Positions 34,665 through 44,880 of a stretch of DNA of 64,000 nt are shown here, piece after piece. The notes beneath the pieces are model-generated. The model searched no databases and had not been told where the DNA came from. It worked only from the letters and a program-made list of their open reading frames with translations. Every line of letters starts with the position of its first letter. The stretch's first letter is position 1. The position numbers and the translations under genes are program-made. The DNA lies in NCBI RefSeq assembly GCF_019112545.1, contig NW_025064893.1:493829-557828 (forward strand), given 5' to 3'. This DNA comes from Guyanagaster necrorhizus. Its lineage: Eukaryota > Basidiomycota > Agaricomycetes > Agaricales > Physalacriaceae.

Positions 34665-35476
34665 GAAAGTCCAGATGAAATGTGAAAGGGCAAATGAGGG
34701 AGTAGTCTGTGAATGTAATACAACTACTTTTCCTTATTATATAGCATACAGTAGCACAGCAAAAAATCTGCTGCACTGCAACAATGATTATCATATTAAG
34801 ATCATCTTAAATACTATGGTGAATAGTGAGGTGAGTCTTATTTCTGATATCAAACAGCATTCAGCAATCTGATTATGAGATAGTAGTGAATGTCCTAGAC
34901 TGGCATTGGCATATTCATAACTCCCAGTTAGAGGCACAGTGTTAGATGTTCTTGTTGTGATAAGGAACTGAGTCCAGCTAGCAGCAAGAGTGCACTTTCA
35001 TGTGAAACACTAACTTAGATGACTTATAACAAATGATCTGTAAGAGCAGCAATATGATTGGCCTAATTCTCCAAGAGAGATCTTATTGCAACTTCTGAGT
35101 TGTACTTCTATAGATCATCTTAAAGTGTTTTAAAACCAACAGATGGTAGGAGCAAGTAATTGCTGTAATAGGATGCTTAGTCTATTCATGGATTTAAATC
35201 AGTATCATAGATACAAATACATAGATTATTGCACTGCCTGATGAACTCAGTAAAGATGTAGCCATGGCAGTTCAAAAACAACAAGATCTCAACTCCCAAT
35301 ATCTTCCTTAGATTCAATCTTCTGTTTCCTCTGTTCAGTGTATATAGCCTGTATATCAGAGTTGAGGACACTGATTTTCTGTTATCAAACCAATAACCAT
35401 TAGCCTGTGATAAAAATTAGGGATGAGACATATAGAGAATGTGGAGACTCCAGTGGGATTCCAAAGGGGCAGGTCA
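34665..35476. other. AT-rich spacer with the second direct repeat
   Basis: Apart from the repeat at 35170-35296, no gene, LTR or RNA signal was recognised. Confidence 0.45.
35170..35296 (+). repeat. Direct repeat, second copy
   Basis: Same orientation as 32339-32468. Differences are mostly transitions plus a 3-base gap near GATACA. Confidence 0.75.
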
Positions 35477-36619
35477 CTAAGATCGAGTAACCATGTTACC
35501 ATGCTGGGTGGCTGAGCCATTATTCTCATACTGCCACAGCACCTCATGTTGGCTATTTTTTTGTGTGCTTCCATTACCATTACTATTTCTATTCTTAAGC
35601 TTTACATCCAAATCATCCATATCATGGCTTCTCATCCTAAATAGCAGCTCAATCTCATGGTTTCTGATGAAAACATCAATCTGAATTGCAAAAGTCGGTC
35701 GTAATGATGGTTCTTTTTGAATCATATCATCGACGAGAGGGACAAGGAATTGTAGTGGCGGGTATTTGTGCTAGGGAGAAAAATCATCATTGAACACTAA
35801 TAAATGTGTCCTAACCACACGGAAATACTCCTCCAACATATTTCCTAAATGGATTGCAACGGTCACCCTCTTTCGAACCAATGCATTCCGGAACATAATG
35901 ATTGCCACAGTTCAAGACAGGATCGTATGGTATCTCTGGAGGTACATAACGACGGGACATTCCAAAATCGATTATAAAAAAATAACGTGGCCAACACTCT
36001 GCGCGAGTGATGTGTTTTGCCGATCCGGTGAAAGTTGCATTCCTTCGAGGCTTGGCGGGATGAAACCTTTTCGGATAGAGATCGCTAGCATCAAGCATGA
36101 TATTCAAATTGTCAGATCCCTAGAAGTAACCAACCGAAACTTATCCCACTGATGAGCAACGGAACGGCGATGCAGAGACTCGACTCCCTTGTGTACGTAT
36201 TAGTTGAAAACAATCAGAATATAATGGAACGAGGTGAACGATACCTCCAGAATTTGTCGAAAGCTCTCAACGAGTTCTCCAACGGTGTCGAAACTAGGCG
36301 AAAGAAACTTGCGCAACCAAGGCATGACAAGGATCTCATAGTCCGTGTCATGTGGAGACTGTAATACATCATAGATCGGTGCACAGTGATTATGCGAATC
36401 CTCCGAAGGCGGAGGGGAAGAAAGAAAGACAGATAATTCGACTTCCAACCGAAATTCAGACTTGGGAGACTTTGTTTTAGCATCACCTGCCTCCCGTCTC
36501 GGACTCGCGTTGCATCCATAACGCAAGGTGACTAGTATCCGATGAGCGAGTGAGTCGAACGAAAGCGAACGAATATACCACTGACAAGAATGAAGCGCCC
36601 TCCCTTCGCTCTGGAACAT
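35477..36619 (-). pseudogene. Fungal kinase-like protein pseudogene
   Basis: Read leftwards from about 36519: DATRVRDGRQVMLK (N-lobe with the ATP-binding lysine), then in another frame SEFRLEVELSVFLSSPPPSE and NHCAPIYDVLQ, ILVMPWLRKF, VGELVESFRQILE, after an intron GVESLHRRSVAHQD (catalytic HRD changed to HQD), NIMLDASDLYPKRFHP, FIIDFGMSRRY (DFG kept), YVPECIGSKEGDRCN, then GNMLEEYFR and, after an intron, FLVPLVDDMIQKEPSLRPTF. Compared with the fragment at 24.3-24.6 kb about two dozen bases (the FPTDIF part) are deleted, which shifts the frame. Another shift occurs before NIMLDA. Non-functional. Confidence 0.72.
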
Positions 36620-36915
36620 CTCATAATTGGTCTTCTATAGTGGCTTCCAGCTGGATCAAACTTGGGAAGAAGTCGGTAACCGGACGTATCAAGAAACGGC
36701 TGGTGTTGTCTCCAGCAAGTTTCGCATTTCATGAACCCAAGATTTGGGGGTCCCAGGTCTTTGCCGGACATGAGAGTCGGGATGAAATGCGACTACTAGA
36801 CGCCGCGTGACGCTCATGCAGTAGATGTACAATAATACACATAGATCGTAGAGTTTGGCATTTAGAAAACCAGCATGTGGTCAAATAGTAAAGCATAAAC
36901 CGGGACGCACCCTCC
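36620..36915. other. Spacer between kinase pseudogene and kinesin 3' end
   Basis: No feature recognised. It holds the start-side flank of the kinase pseudogene and the presumed polyadenylation region of the kinesin gene. Confidence 0.5.
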
Positions 36916-39838
36916 TTACAACGCAACATTCTCCTTCCCCCCAAAAGGCTCCCTTTTCATGGCCGGCACCTTTTCCATCTCAAAACTGAAATCCCCAGTC
37001 ATACTCCATTCTTCCTCGGGGACCTGATCCAGCAGGCTCACATACTTCTCTCCCTTCCCAGGCGATCCAAGAGATTCATTCTCCTTATTTATCGACCCCA
37101 GTGACAGCCCACCCAAGCCAAGAGCATCCAGCTTCGTCACAAATGCGGTCAGAGCTCGAGCCTGGTCCTCCACTTTGATGCGCATCTACCGCATGTCGTC
37201 AACTCAAGGTAAAAAGAAAACAATAACCAAAATTCCATACATGCTTCTCTTTCTCCAACTGCTTTACCAACTCGTCTGCCCACCGCTCCTTTTCTTCCCT
37301 CTTCCGAACCTCGTCGCCAACCTTTCCCATCCACTCCCGCTCAACATCCTCCCTAACAGCCCTCAGCGGTTCCCCGAGGTTACTCTCGTACCCTCTCACC
37401 ACGATCTCCAGCTCCTTGATCACCTTGGCTTGGTCTGCGATCATCTTGTCCCTCTCGTTCTCTGGTGGGATGGGCGGACGTGCTTCCAGAGCGGCTTCAA
37501 GAGACAGGATCTGTGTCGCTTGCGATTCAAGCTGGAGACGGGCAGCGAGAAGCTCTTGTTGGAGCTATGAGAAAGGAGTGAGATGTGAAGGAAGGAAGGA
37601 ATTAGTAGCATACCTGGTAAGGAGACATATCAAAGTCGATCTTGACAGGACTTCCTGGCCTCGAGTCTGCAGATGACTCATCGACCGTCTGACTCGTCAG
37701 GATCAGCTTCGTGAGCTGCTGGATTCTGGTATTCAGATCCTTCATGGCTTTTGATTCGTCCGTTTTCTACAAAGAATTCTTAGCAATAAGGAAGCAGTAA
37801 AAGGTAATTGCATACCTCTTTTACTGATAGCCTTCGTTTCACCGACACCGACGAAGACTGGCGTCGATCACCAACAGCGGCCTCCTTCTCTGCAAGACGG
37901 GCTTTGAGGTCTTCAATCTCCTTCCTGTACCGTTCAATGAGCGCGTCTGTATCGACGATCTCCTTCTTTTGAGCGTTGAGCTGAAACACAGCATTAGTAC
38001 CCAAAGCCAAACCCAGCGATAAGGTCGAACCTTGACGCCTTTGATGCGTCTCGCAAAGAGGAGAGTACTCGTGCTTTCTGCGATAGCGCTGATATCAGGA
38101 TTGATCGTGCAAACGACGCTGATGCGGGCATTGCCAGACAACGATGGTTGAAGCATTCGGGTAAGCTTTGAGTTTCGGAAAGGAACATGATCACTATACA
38201 GATGAGGGTCAGTTAGGGCAGGGAAAGAGGAAAGAAAAACGAGACAGAGGAGGCGGCAGTATCAATAAAAATAAGTTTCAAATAACGATGAACGTACCTC
38301 TTCCCTTTGGCGACATTTTCCGAGAGTGTTCCAATGACGGTACCAAGGGTCAACAAACTGTAGTTAATGATAATCAGCAAATATATCAGAGCAGAAAGGT
38401 AAGGCCAACCTAGTGTTGATATACTTCCCTTCCCTTGTACGCTCTTTATCACTCGTCGCTTTTTCTGAACCAGCGAGATCAATAAGACTCTGGAAAGGAC
38501 GTCATTAGCAAGAATCATGGAGCAAGTAAAAAAGAAACTCACCAAAACAGACGTCTGCACACTCCTTCCACCTCTCGCTTGCAGCTTCGGACCAGGCTTA
38601 CCACCGGCACCATGACCCGGTGTCTGCCTCCCGCTCACACCAGGTGTCTGTCTTCCACTCGGCGCTGGAGTCACTCGTCCATGGAACGACTCGTCCAAGG
38701 CTTCACCACGCTCCCTACTTTCGATCACCAGCCGGAAAACACTATGACTCCGACTGCTCCTCTCATTCCAGTCCGTACAAGCCGTCCGTCGATGGCTCTC
38801 CCCGCGCTTCAACACATCCTTGACACCCTTCAAGCTCGTCACAACTTCCTCGCGGAGGGGGTTCAAGATGACCTCGCTCCCTCCTCCTTGGATCATCACA
38901 GCCGGACTGCCAACGGGAGCGAGGAGATCATGGATGGACTCGTTGTAGATCTCGAGGTAGGAGCAACGAAGGAGATATTCCCTCTCCTCATTTCGCTTGA
39001 TGAACCGGAAAACATCCTTCATGGCACGGGGAATGATACCGGGTTCACTTTCATCACCAGAGAGGGTGTACGTCTTCCCTGAAGCGGTCTGTCCGTATGC
39101 AAAGATGACAGAGTTGTATCCTTCCATAGCGGCATACACATGCGATTGAGCGACGGTGCTATAAATAGGTTTATTCGGTGAGCCAGTGAGTACAGAGTCA
39201 AAGTCAAATTTGTTCTCCGCGGGGTTCGGAGCGCCAGACTTTGCATGGACGGGATCGAGATGAATGGAACTGGCGCTCGACGACGCAATCCATGCCGAGT
39301 CTACATTCGAAGGTCGCACCCTAGAACAGGATCAGGCTTGATATCAACAGAGATGCCAAAAAAAAAATACACGCCTGATAGAGACCATGACCTTGTCTCG
39401 CTTCCCATGGTCGGCACTCATCGTCCTCAACCACGCCTCGTCCATCTCAGCAGATACGTCTGCCTCGACAGTTTCCGAATCCACGAGGACCGCTTCAGGG
39501 TCGACATTACTGACGTCCATCTTGCTCGTCGGTGAATCCTCGAACGTCGGCGTTTTGGATCTCTCGTATGGGGTCTTGGGTCGTGGCGACCCGGGTATCG
39601 TCGAGAGAGGCTTCGTATAAGTCCTTGGCCTCGATTCCGATGACACAGGCGCCTTATAGCGCTTGTGCGTCGAGCCTAGAATGTTACTTGTGCCAGAGGA
39701 GCTTGATCCTGTTCGGTTGAGGCGGTTCACGAGGTCACTGCTGCTGCTAGAGGACGACGACGAAGACAGAGGCCTCTTGCTGGGCGTGAAGGGTGTTCTC
39801 CGCGCAGGCTTCGACGATGGGGTGCTCAACGTGGACAT
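36916..39838 (-). CDS. Kinesin motor protein, kinesin-7 (CENP-E/Kip2)-like
   Basis: Nine exons (39838-39375, 39320-38543, 38489-38410, 38357-38298, 38193-38031, 37980-37816, 37766-37614, 37564-37241, 37185-36916) join to 818 codons plus stop without a frame error. Plus-end-directed microtubule motors of this group act on spindle or cytoplasmic microtubules. The serine/proline-rich N-terminus (about 150 residues) precedes VMVSIRVRPSN, then the P-loop GQTASGKT (residues 231-238), switch I NERSSRSH (340-347), and switch II LIDLAGSE (416-423) with KY INTSLLTLG. The neck and tail have coiled-coil-like heptads (ALIERYRKEIEDLKARLAEK). Between switch I and switch II sits an unusual Gly/Pro/Thr loop with two SGRQTPG repeats. 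Intron 1 (39321-39374) uses GC-AG ends. Confidence 0.92.
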
Positions 39839-40413
39839 CTGTCGTAGTAACTGCGGAGGAAGGAGGAAGGATCGTCGTCGTCGTTGACAAGGGTCTGGAT
39901 GGTGGGAATGTTGAGTTAGATACGCGTCTTGTCATGTGACCGCATTTTCGGCCCGATCGTTCACTGTGCAGTAACGAGTTCTGCCAGCATCTCATAAAGC
40001 CGGTTCACTAGGTTATCGAAGCGTATGGCCTGGAAAAGTCCCACTTTATAAATGCGAGCTTTAGCGAAATTGAATTTCAACTTGATTTCAACCGAGCCAG
40101 ATGCATAATGACAGAACGCTTCTTTTCGGCCCGTTTTGGTTGCAACGTCCCCTTATGCCCCCAAGCGGTCGGGACGATGGAAGTTTACCTGATTTTTATT
40201 GTTTTATCAATTCCTGGGACGGTTACCGCTTTGCAGGACTTGAAGCTTGAAGAACTCACAAGTGTATATCTTCAAGAGTTTTGTTGTCAAGAAATGTTTC
40301 CATTAAACATTTCAAGTCGTCAAGTAGACACAGATAAATACAATATTTGGAGATAGAAGAATGTAGTTGTACAAGGAAACTAACCTTTGACAAGAAGGAT
40401 AATCCAGCTCATA
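39839..40413. other. Kinesin upstream region
   Basis: Presumed promoter of the kinesin gene. A plus-strand frame (40108-40356) has a hydrophobic stretch (MEVYLIFIVLSIPGTVTA) like a signal peptide but no recognisable mature protein, so it is not called as a gene. Confidence 0.4.
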
Positions 40414-40752
40414 TTATTTAATTTCTGTGACTGAGAATCGCGGAATCACCTTCGTAAAGTAGCCTGAGAGCAACTTCCTGAGTTCAGTGACAAAACGGCT
40501 TTCCACCACTGTCCTTTTTGCCTTGTCGGCCTGGCCAAGGCAAACAAGGTCCAGAAAGAAATGCAAGGGTTGTCCTATGAGTCTCCAGGAGCTTGAAGGG
40601 TCTGAAACACATCCAACGAAACGACTCAAATTGTCCCGCACAGCGTTGAGGCATGGTCGCATATCCTCGTTGAAAAGCATAGAATAAAATGGCCATCGTC
40701 CATAATGTATCTGACATACGAGTGAACTCTGTCGTAAAATTCTCTTCGCCAT
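40414..40752 (-). pseudogene. Fragment of an unrecognised host family, paralogous to 2479-2682
   Basis: The 112-codon minus-strand frame includes HYGRWPFYSMLFNEDMRPCL, NLSRFVGCVSDPSSSWRLIG, PLHFFLDLVCL and VESRFVTELRKLLSGYFTKV. It looks protein-like and shares its end with the fragment at 2.5 kb, but has no domain I can name. It lies head to head with the split gene that starts near 40757. Confidence 0.45.
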
Positions 40753-40756
40753 CCTT

Positions 40757-41035
40757 GTGGTTGAACATAAGAGGGCCCTTGATGATGCAGCGACGCCGTG
40801 GAATCAGGCCAGGGCTTATGTAGAGGCCGCTGTCAGGTTTATTCAAGCTCATGGAATAACCGGACTGCCCGTGTTCGCACTCGCCACTAACAACAATGAT
40901 GGTGTGGTGTTAATGGCATGGCACAGCGAAACCGCTGAGGTGTGTTTATTTCCTGATTCGAGATTTGTCATTCTAATCGCTTTGTACAGAAAGTCTACCC
41001 TGTTGACCTATCAGTGCAACGATTTGATATATCGT
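40757..41035 (+). pseudogene. Uncharacterised Agaricomycete protein, 5' part, split by a 22-kb insertion
   Basis: Frame from about 40757 (an in-frame TGA lies upstream near 40715, so the true start may lie in an upstream exon): VVEHKRALDDAATPWNQARA, YVEAAVRFIQAHGITGLPVF, GVVLMAWHSETAE, then an intron 40940-40989 and KVYPVDLSVQRFDIS. The exon is cut at 41035 and continues exactly at 63223. The family is widespread in mushrooms as hypothetical proteins. The VVEHK string resembles the E-x-K end of PD-(D/E)xK nuclease folds, but that is only an impression. There are no stops in this part. Confidence 0.7.
41031..41035 (+). repeat. Target-site duplication of copia-2 (left copy)
   Basis: ATCGT here, ATCAT at 63218-63222; a single G/A change. 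Confidence 0.88.
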
Positions 41036-41371
41036 TGTTGGATTAGCAAGCAGGAGCTCCGTCGTATCCCGCCGGCCAAGCTCAATACCCCTTTATGTCG
41101 GGATGGACTATATATATTGAATACGGTCCGTCGAGCACCCTCACTGCGTTTCTGCTTATCGCTACGCTGTGTGAGGGTGAGTATCTACTTATATTACTTC
41201 GTTTATGTTACTGATTGGTATCCTGTAGTCTACATTATAGCTAACAGTGTACTCTATTAGGTACAGTGAATACAACACTGCATTTCTGCTTATTGCTATG
41301 CTGTGTGAGGTCTACATTATAGCTAACAGTGTACTCTATTAGGTGCTATGAATGTGCATCACTTTTTTAGA
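41036..41371 (+). repeat. copia-2 left (5') LTR, 336 bp, with internal tandem unit
   Basis: Starts TGTTGGATTAGC and ends CTTTTTTAGA. It is 82 bp longer than the right LTR because 41228-41309 is followed by a second copy of the same tail. In the second copy the 52 bp 41177-41228 (GTGAGT ... TGTAG) are precisely absent. Confidence 0.9.
41177..41228 (+). other. Intron-like 52-bp segment in the copia-2 LTR
   Basis: Has GTGAGT at the 5' end, CTGAT as a branch-site candidate about 12 nt before the end, and TGTAG at the 3' end. The tandem copy at 41301-41320 joins GTGTGAGG directly to TCTACATT, exactly the product of splicing. The right LTR contains the unspliced form once (with GTGGGT). Confidence 0.75.
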
Positions 41372-41384
41372 GGTTATACAGCCC
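41372..41384 (+). promoter_or_regulatory. copia-2 primer-binding site (half-tRNA type)
   Basis: GGTTATACAGCCC directly follows the LTR and resembles the initiator tRNA-Met anticodon-arm complement, as in copia-1 with two or three differences. Confidence 0.55.
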
Positions 41385-41417
41385 TGAGAATTACTCTATC
41401 CCATCCTTCATACTCAA

Positions 41418-42600
41418 ATGACTTCTGCCATTGCTGCCTTGACTACAGGCCTACCATTGAATGTCCCCACACTGAACATGTCTGATTACAACTGGTCCAT
41501 CTTCTACCTCTGCTTTTCCACTGGTGTTCAAGCCAAAGGGAAATGGGATCACTTTGATGGATCAAAGCCCAAACCCTCTCTCACTGCACCCACAACAGCT
41601 CTCATGGCTGAGCTAGATGAATGGGAGAAAGATGAGGCTGTAGCTAAGAACCTCCTGCTCTTGAAGATCCCTGACTCAGTCACTGTGAAGATTCAGCAGC
41701 TTCCCACAGTTGCTGTAGCCTGGTCAAAGATCAAAAAAGAGTTTACTGATAAGAGCGGCTATGCACAAACTGACCTTTGGCAGCAGTTTATGGAGTTGCA
41801 TTGTCCAGCTAAAGGCAATGTTCATGAGTTTCTTGACAATCTGTCAACAAAACAGAAGTCATTAGCTTCCATCAGTGTCATCATCAAGGAGAAGAATTAC
41901 TGCTCAACAATTCTCACCTCTATCCCTCTCTATCTTGCCAAACATGCATCAACTCTCCTTACAGTGGCAAAGCTTTTTAGTTTCAACAAGAAAGTCAATC
42001 CTGAGAACCTGATCCATGCCATTTCTGAGAAATATGACTGACTGGAGCATAAGCAAGCCAAGCATAGTCAGCAGTCTGGAAAGGGAAAGGACTCAGAGCA
42101 AGATGAAGCTATGTCTGTTTCATCAAGCTCAGGTGGCAATAAGAAGAGCAAGAAACCCAGCAAGAAATTGTGCTGGAGATGTGGGAAGAAAGGACACTTC
42201 AAAAACAAATGCCCTGAGAAGAAGTCATCAGACAATGACAGCAAGGCCTCTGGATCAAAGAGTGAAATAGCCAATGTGGCTGAGAAATCATTGGATTTGG
42301 ACTGGGAAGCTGGTGGTGCATTCAGGGTTGATGATACTAGTGACATGCCATTGCTGGCTGCGGTTTCTGAGTCAGATGAGTCTGAAGTTGAGGGCTTGTC
42401 AGAGGACTCAGAAGATGAAGATGATGGTACTGACCTTTTTTCAAAGGTTGGTGATGAGTTGTGGGATGAGCTGAGCAGCACATTGTCCTCAGATGTTGAT
42501 TGGAGTGATGTAAACTCCTTTGTTGACAGGCAATCAGATGCCACATCTGGCATGCCAACTTTGGAGGATGTATCTGCTTCTAAAGAGTCAGTTGCAGCTG
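41418..42600 (+). pseudogene. copia-2 Gag region
   Basis: ATG 41418 opens a Gag frame with LTTGLPLNVPTLNMSDYNWS and WDHFDGSKPKPS, the region LWQQFMELHCPAKGNVHEFL typical of UBN2/copia Gag, a TGA at 42039-42041 (fits CGA in KYDRLEHK), then a CCHC knuckle CWRCGKKGHFKNKC at about 42172-42213 and an acidic, serine-rich spacer. Gag continues in frame into the protease part. Confidence 0.85.
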
Positions 42601-44238
42601 TTACTAACACTATAAACTCACCTGATGTTCAAATTTATACTGAACTCTATAACTCTGGCTGTACATGCCATATTTCCCCTTACTGCAATGATTTCAACTC
42701 ATTCCAGTCTGTCCTGCCTAAGGCATTCTGTGTTGTGAACACTCAAAAATTTTCTGCAGCTGGAAAGAGCATGATGAGTATTGATGTGCTAAATAGCACA
42801 AATATGAGCAACCTGCAACTCACCAAAGTCATATACTCTCCTGAAAGTTGGCTATACACTCATTTCAGTTGGCCAACTTGATGATCTTAGTTTCAAGTTG
42901 ACTTTTGGTGGCAGAAAATGCACTATCCATGCACCAGATGGAAAGGTAGTTGGAATTGTCTCAAAAGATGATGGTGGTCTATATCAGGTTCATCATAAGG
43001 GAGATTTGGCTGGAACAGCTGAGAAGATACTTACTCTAGACCAATTGCACCACTGCATGGGCCACATTTCACCTGAAGTTGCTCATTGTCTGATTGAAAA
43101 AGGCTTTGTGATCAGAGTAAAGCTTGACAAGTCATCTGGAGAACCACAGTTCTGCAAGTCATGTGTCTATGCTAAAGCTACATAAAAGCCAGTGTCTAAG
43201 GCTTGAGAGGGAGAATATGCAACTGATATTGGAGACAAAATTCACTCTGATTTATGGGAACCTGCACTCATGGAATCCCTGCATAAACACTATTACTTTA
43301 TCTCCTTCATTGATAATAGCATTCTTTAGGCTTATCTTGAATTCTTATGCCAGAAGAGTGAAGCTTTCATGGTGTACAAGACCTATAAAGCTCACATCTG
43401 TACCCAGCATGACTGCTCTGTAAAAATCCTCTATTCAGACTATAGAGATGAATACTTTGATAAAGCATTTCTTTTGCATCTGAAAACTGCTGGCATAGCA
43501 AGAAAGATGACTGTGCATGATACACCACAGCACAATGGAATGGCTGAAAGGTATAATCACACAGTTATTGAAAAAGTCAGAGCTATGCTGCATTTGAGCA
43601 GCTTATCTTGCTTCCTATGAGCTGAGGCTGTTTGCCATGCTGTATGGATTCTCAACAGAATATTGACAAAGGCTCTGGATGGTATGACTCCTTATGAGGC
43701 TGTCACAGAAAAGAAGCCAGATCTAAAAGGGTTGCAGAAATGGGGAGAGAAATGCTGAGTATGCCTTGAGGCTAAGACTATAAAGCTGGATAGCCATGTA
43801 CATGAAGGTTGATGGGTTGGATTCAATGAAACAAGCAATGGATTCTATGTCTACTGGATAGAGAGCAAGACAGTGTCTGTTGAGCAAAATGTCTACTTTG
43901 ATACAACTCATATTGCCACTGACAATCTTAAAGAAGAGAAAAATATTGAGCTACACAAGATTCTGTCAACACCAAAAACTCAGTCCAATCCACCTACTGC
44001 AAAGCTATCACAGGTGTTACCTACCTCCAAAGCCCAGCCTACAGTCCAACCCATAATTGAAGAAACCTGTTCCAGATACACTTGAAAGCCTAGTCAGCAG
44101 ATGCTGAACCTCATCTCTGGCAAAAGCAGTATATCAGCATGCTCAAGTGATCCTGTAGTACCTGTTAGTATTCAGTTACCAGTTGTCAATGAAAACAATG
44201 AACCTCTTGAGTTTGAGAGAGAGAGAGAAGCAGATTGG
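42601..44238 (+). pseudogene. copia-2 protease and integrase part of Pol
   Basis: The protease active site reads YNSGCTCHIS where copia proteases have DSG; Asp to Asn fits G to A. One frameshift near 42860. Then LDQLHHCMGHISPEVAHCLI and FCKSCVYAKAT (integrase zinc-binding HHCC region), YSDYRDEYF and DTPQHNGMAERYNHTVIEKV (DDE core). Several TGA/TAG stops follow. The frame runs to GAT TGG at 44238, where LTR D interrupts; it resumes at 52827. Confidence 0.85.
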
Positions 44239-44408
44239 TGTTAAGCCCAAATTTCATATGACTAATAGCATGTGATAAACTAATAGAACCTCACACTTTG
44301 GGTTGACTATTAGAGTTCACTGATGTGCTATCAGAGTTGTGTGATCAAGGCAGTTGCAAGTCACTCGAGAGTAGATAGTGAAGAATAAACTTTAGCTCAA
44401 AGCTGGGA

Positions 44409-44413
44409 TTACT
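44409..44413 (+). repeat. Target-site duplication of element B
   Basis: TTACT here and at 52469-52473. Confidence 0.92.
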
Positions 44414-44847
44414 TGTTAAGCCCAAGCGTCATGTGCACAGACACACGTGGTAAACGGATGTTCCTTCGCACTTCGAGGAATCAGCCGAGTCCACTAGAGT
44501 ATATCCGTTTGTTGTGACTCAAGGTCAGATATAGACTCGAGGTAGAATGGTGTGTATAAACTTTAGCTCAAAGCTGGGGTATACCAGCGAGAGCTGCAGT
44601 CCTTAAATACTGTTCAGTTGTCTGCTAATTATACTACTGCTTATTATGTGTGTCTGCATCCATTGTGCTCGTTGTCCTTGAGCGTCGCTATCGTACATAA
44701 AAGGTCGATTGTGTGTTGTTGAGCGCGACCGTCATAATGTCTTGATGGAAAGTTTTAGTTGTGCTGACCAAGCTTCCCATGGTCTTGTGCCTTCTGACTC
44801 AGCATAAATAGGGGTAAAAGGAAAGAAAAAGGGAATAAATCGTAACA
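44414..44847 (-). repeat. Element B LTR, left copy (3' LTR)
   Basis: 434 bp, pairs with 52035-52468. The polypurine tract (GCGGGGGGTAA in element orientation) lies at 44848-44858. Confidence 0.94.
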
Positions 44848-44880
44848 TTACCCCCCGCTTAAGACCATCGTCCCGATGGC

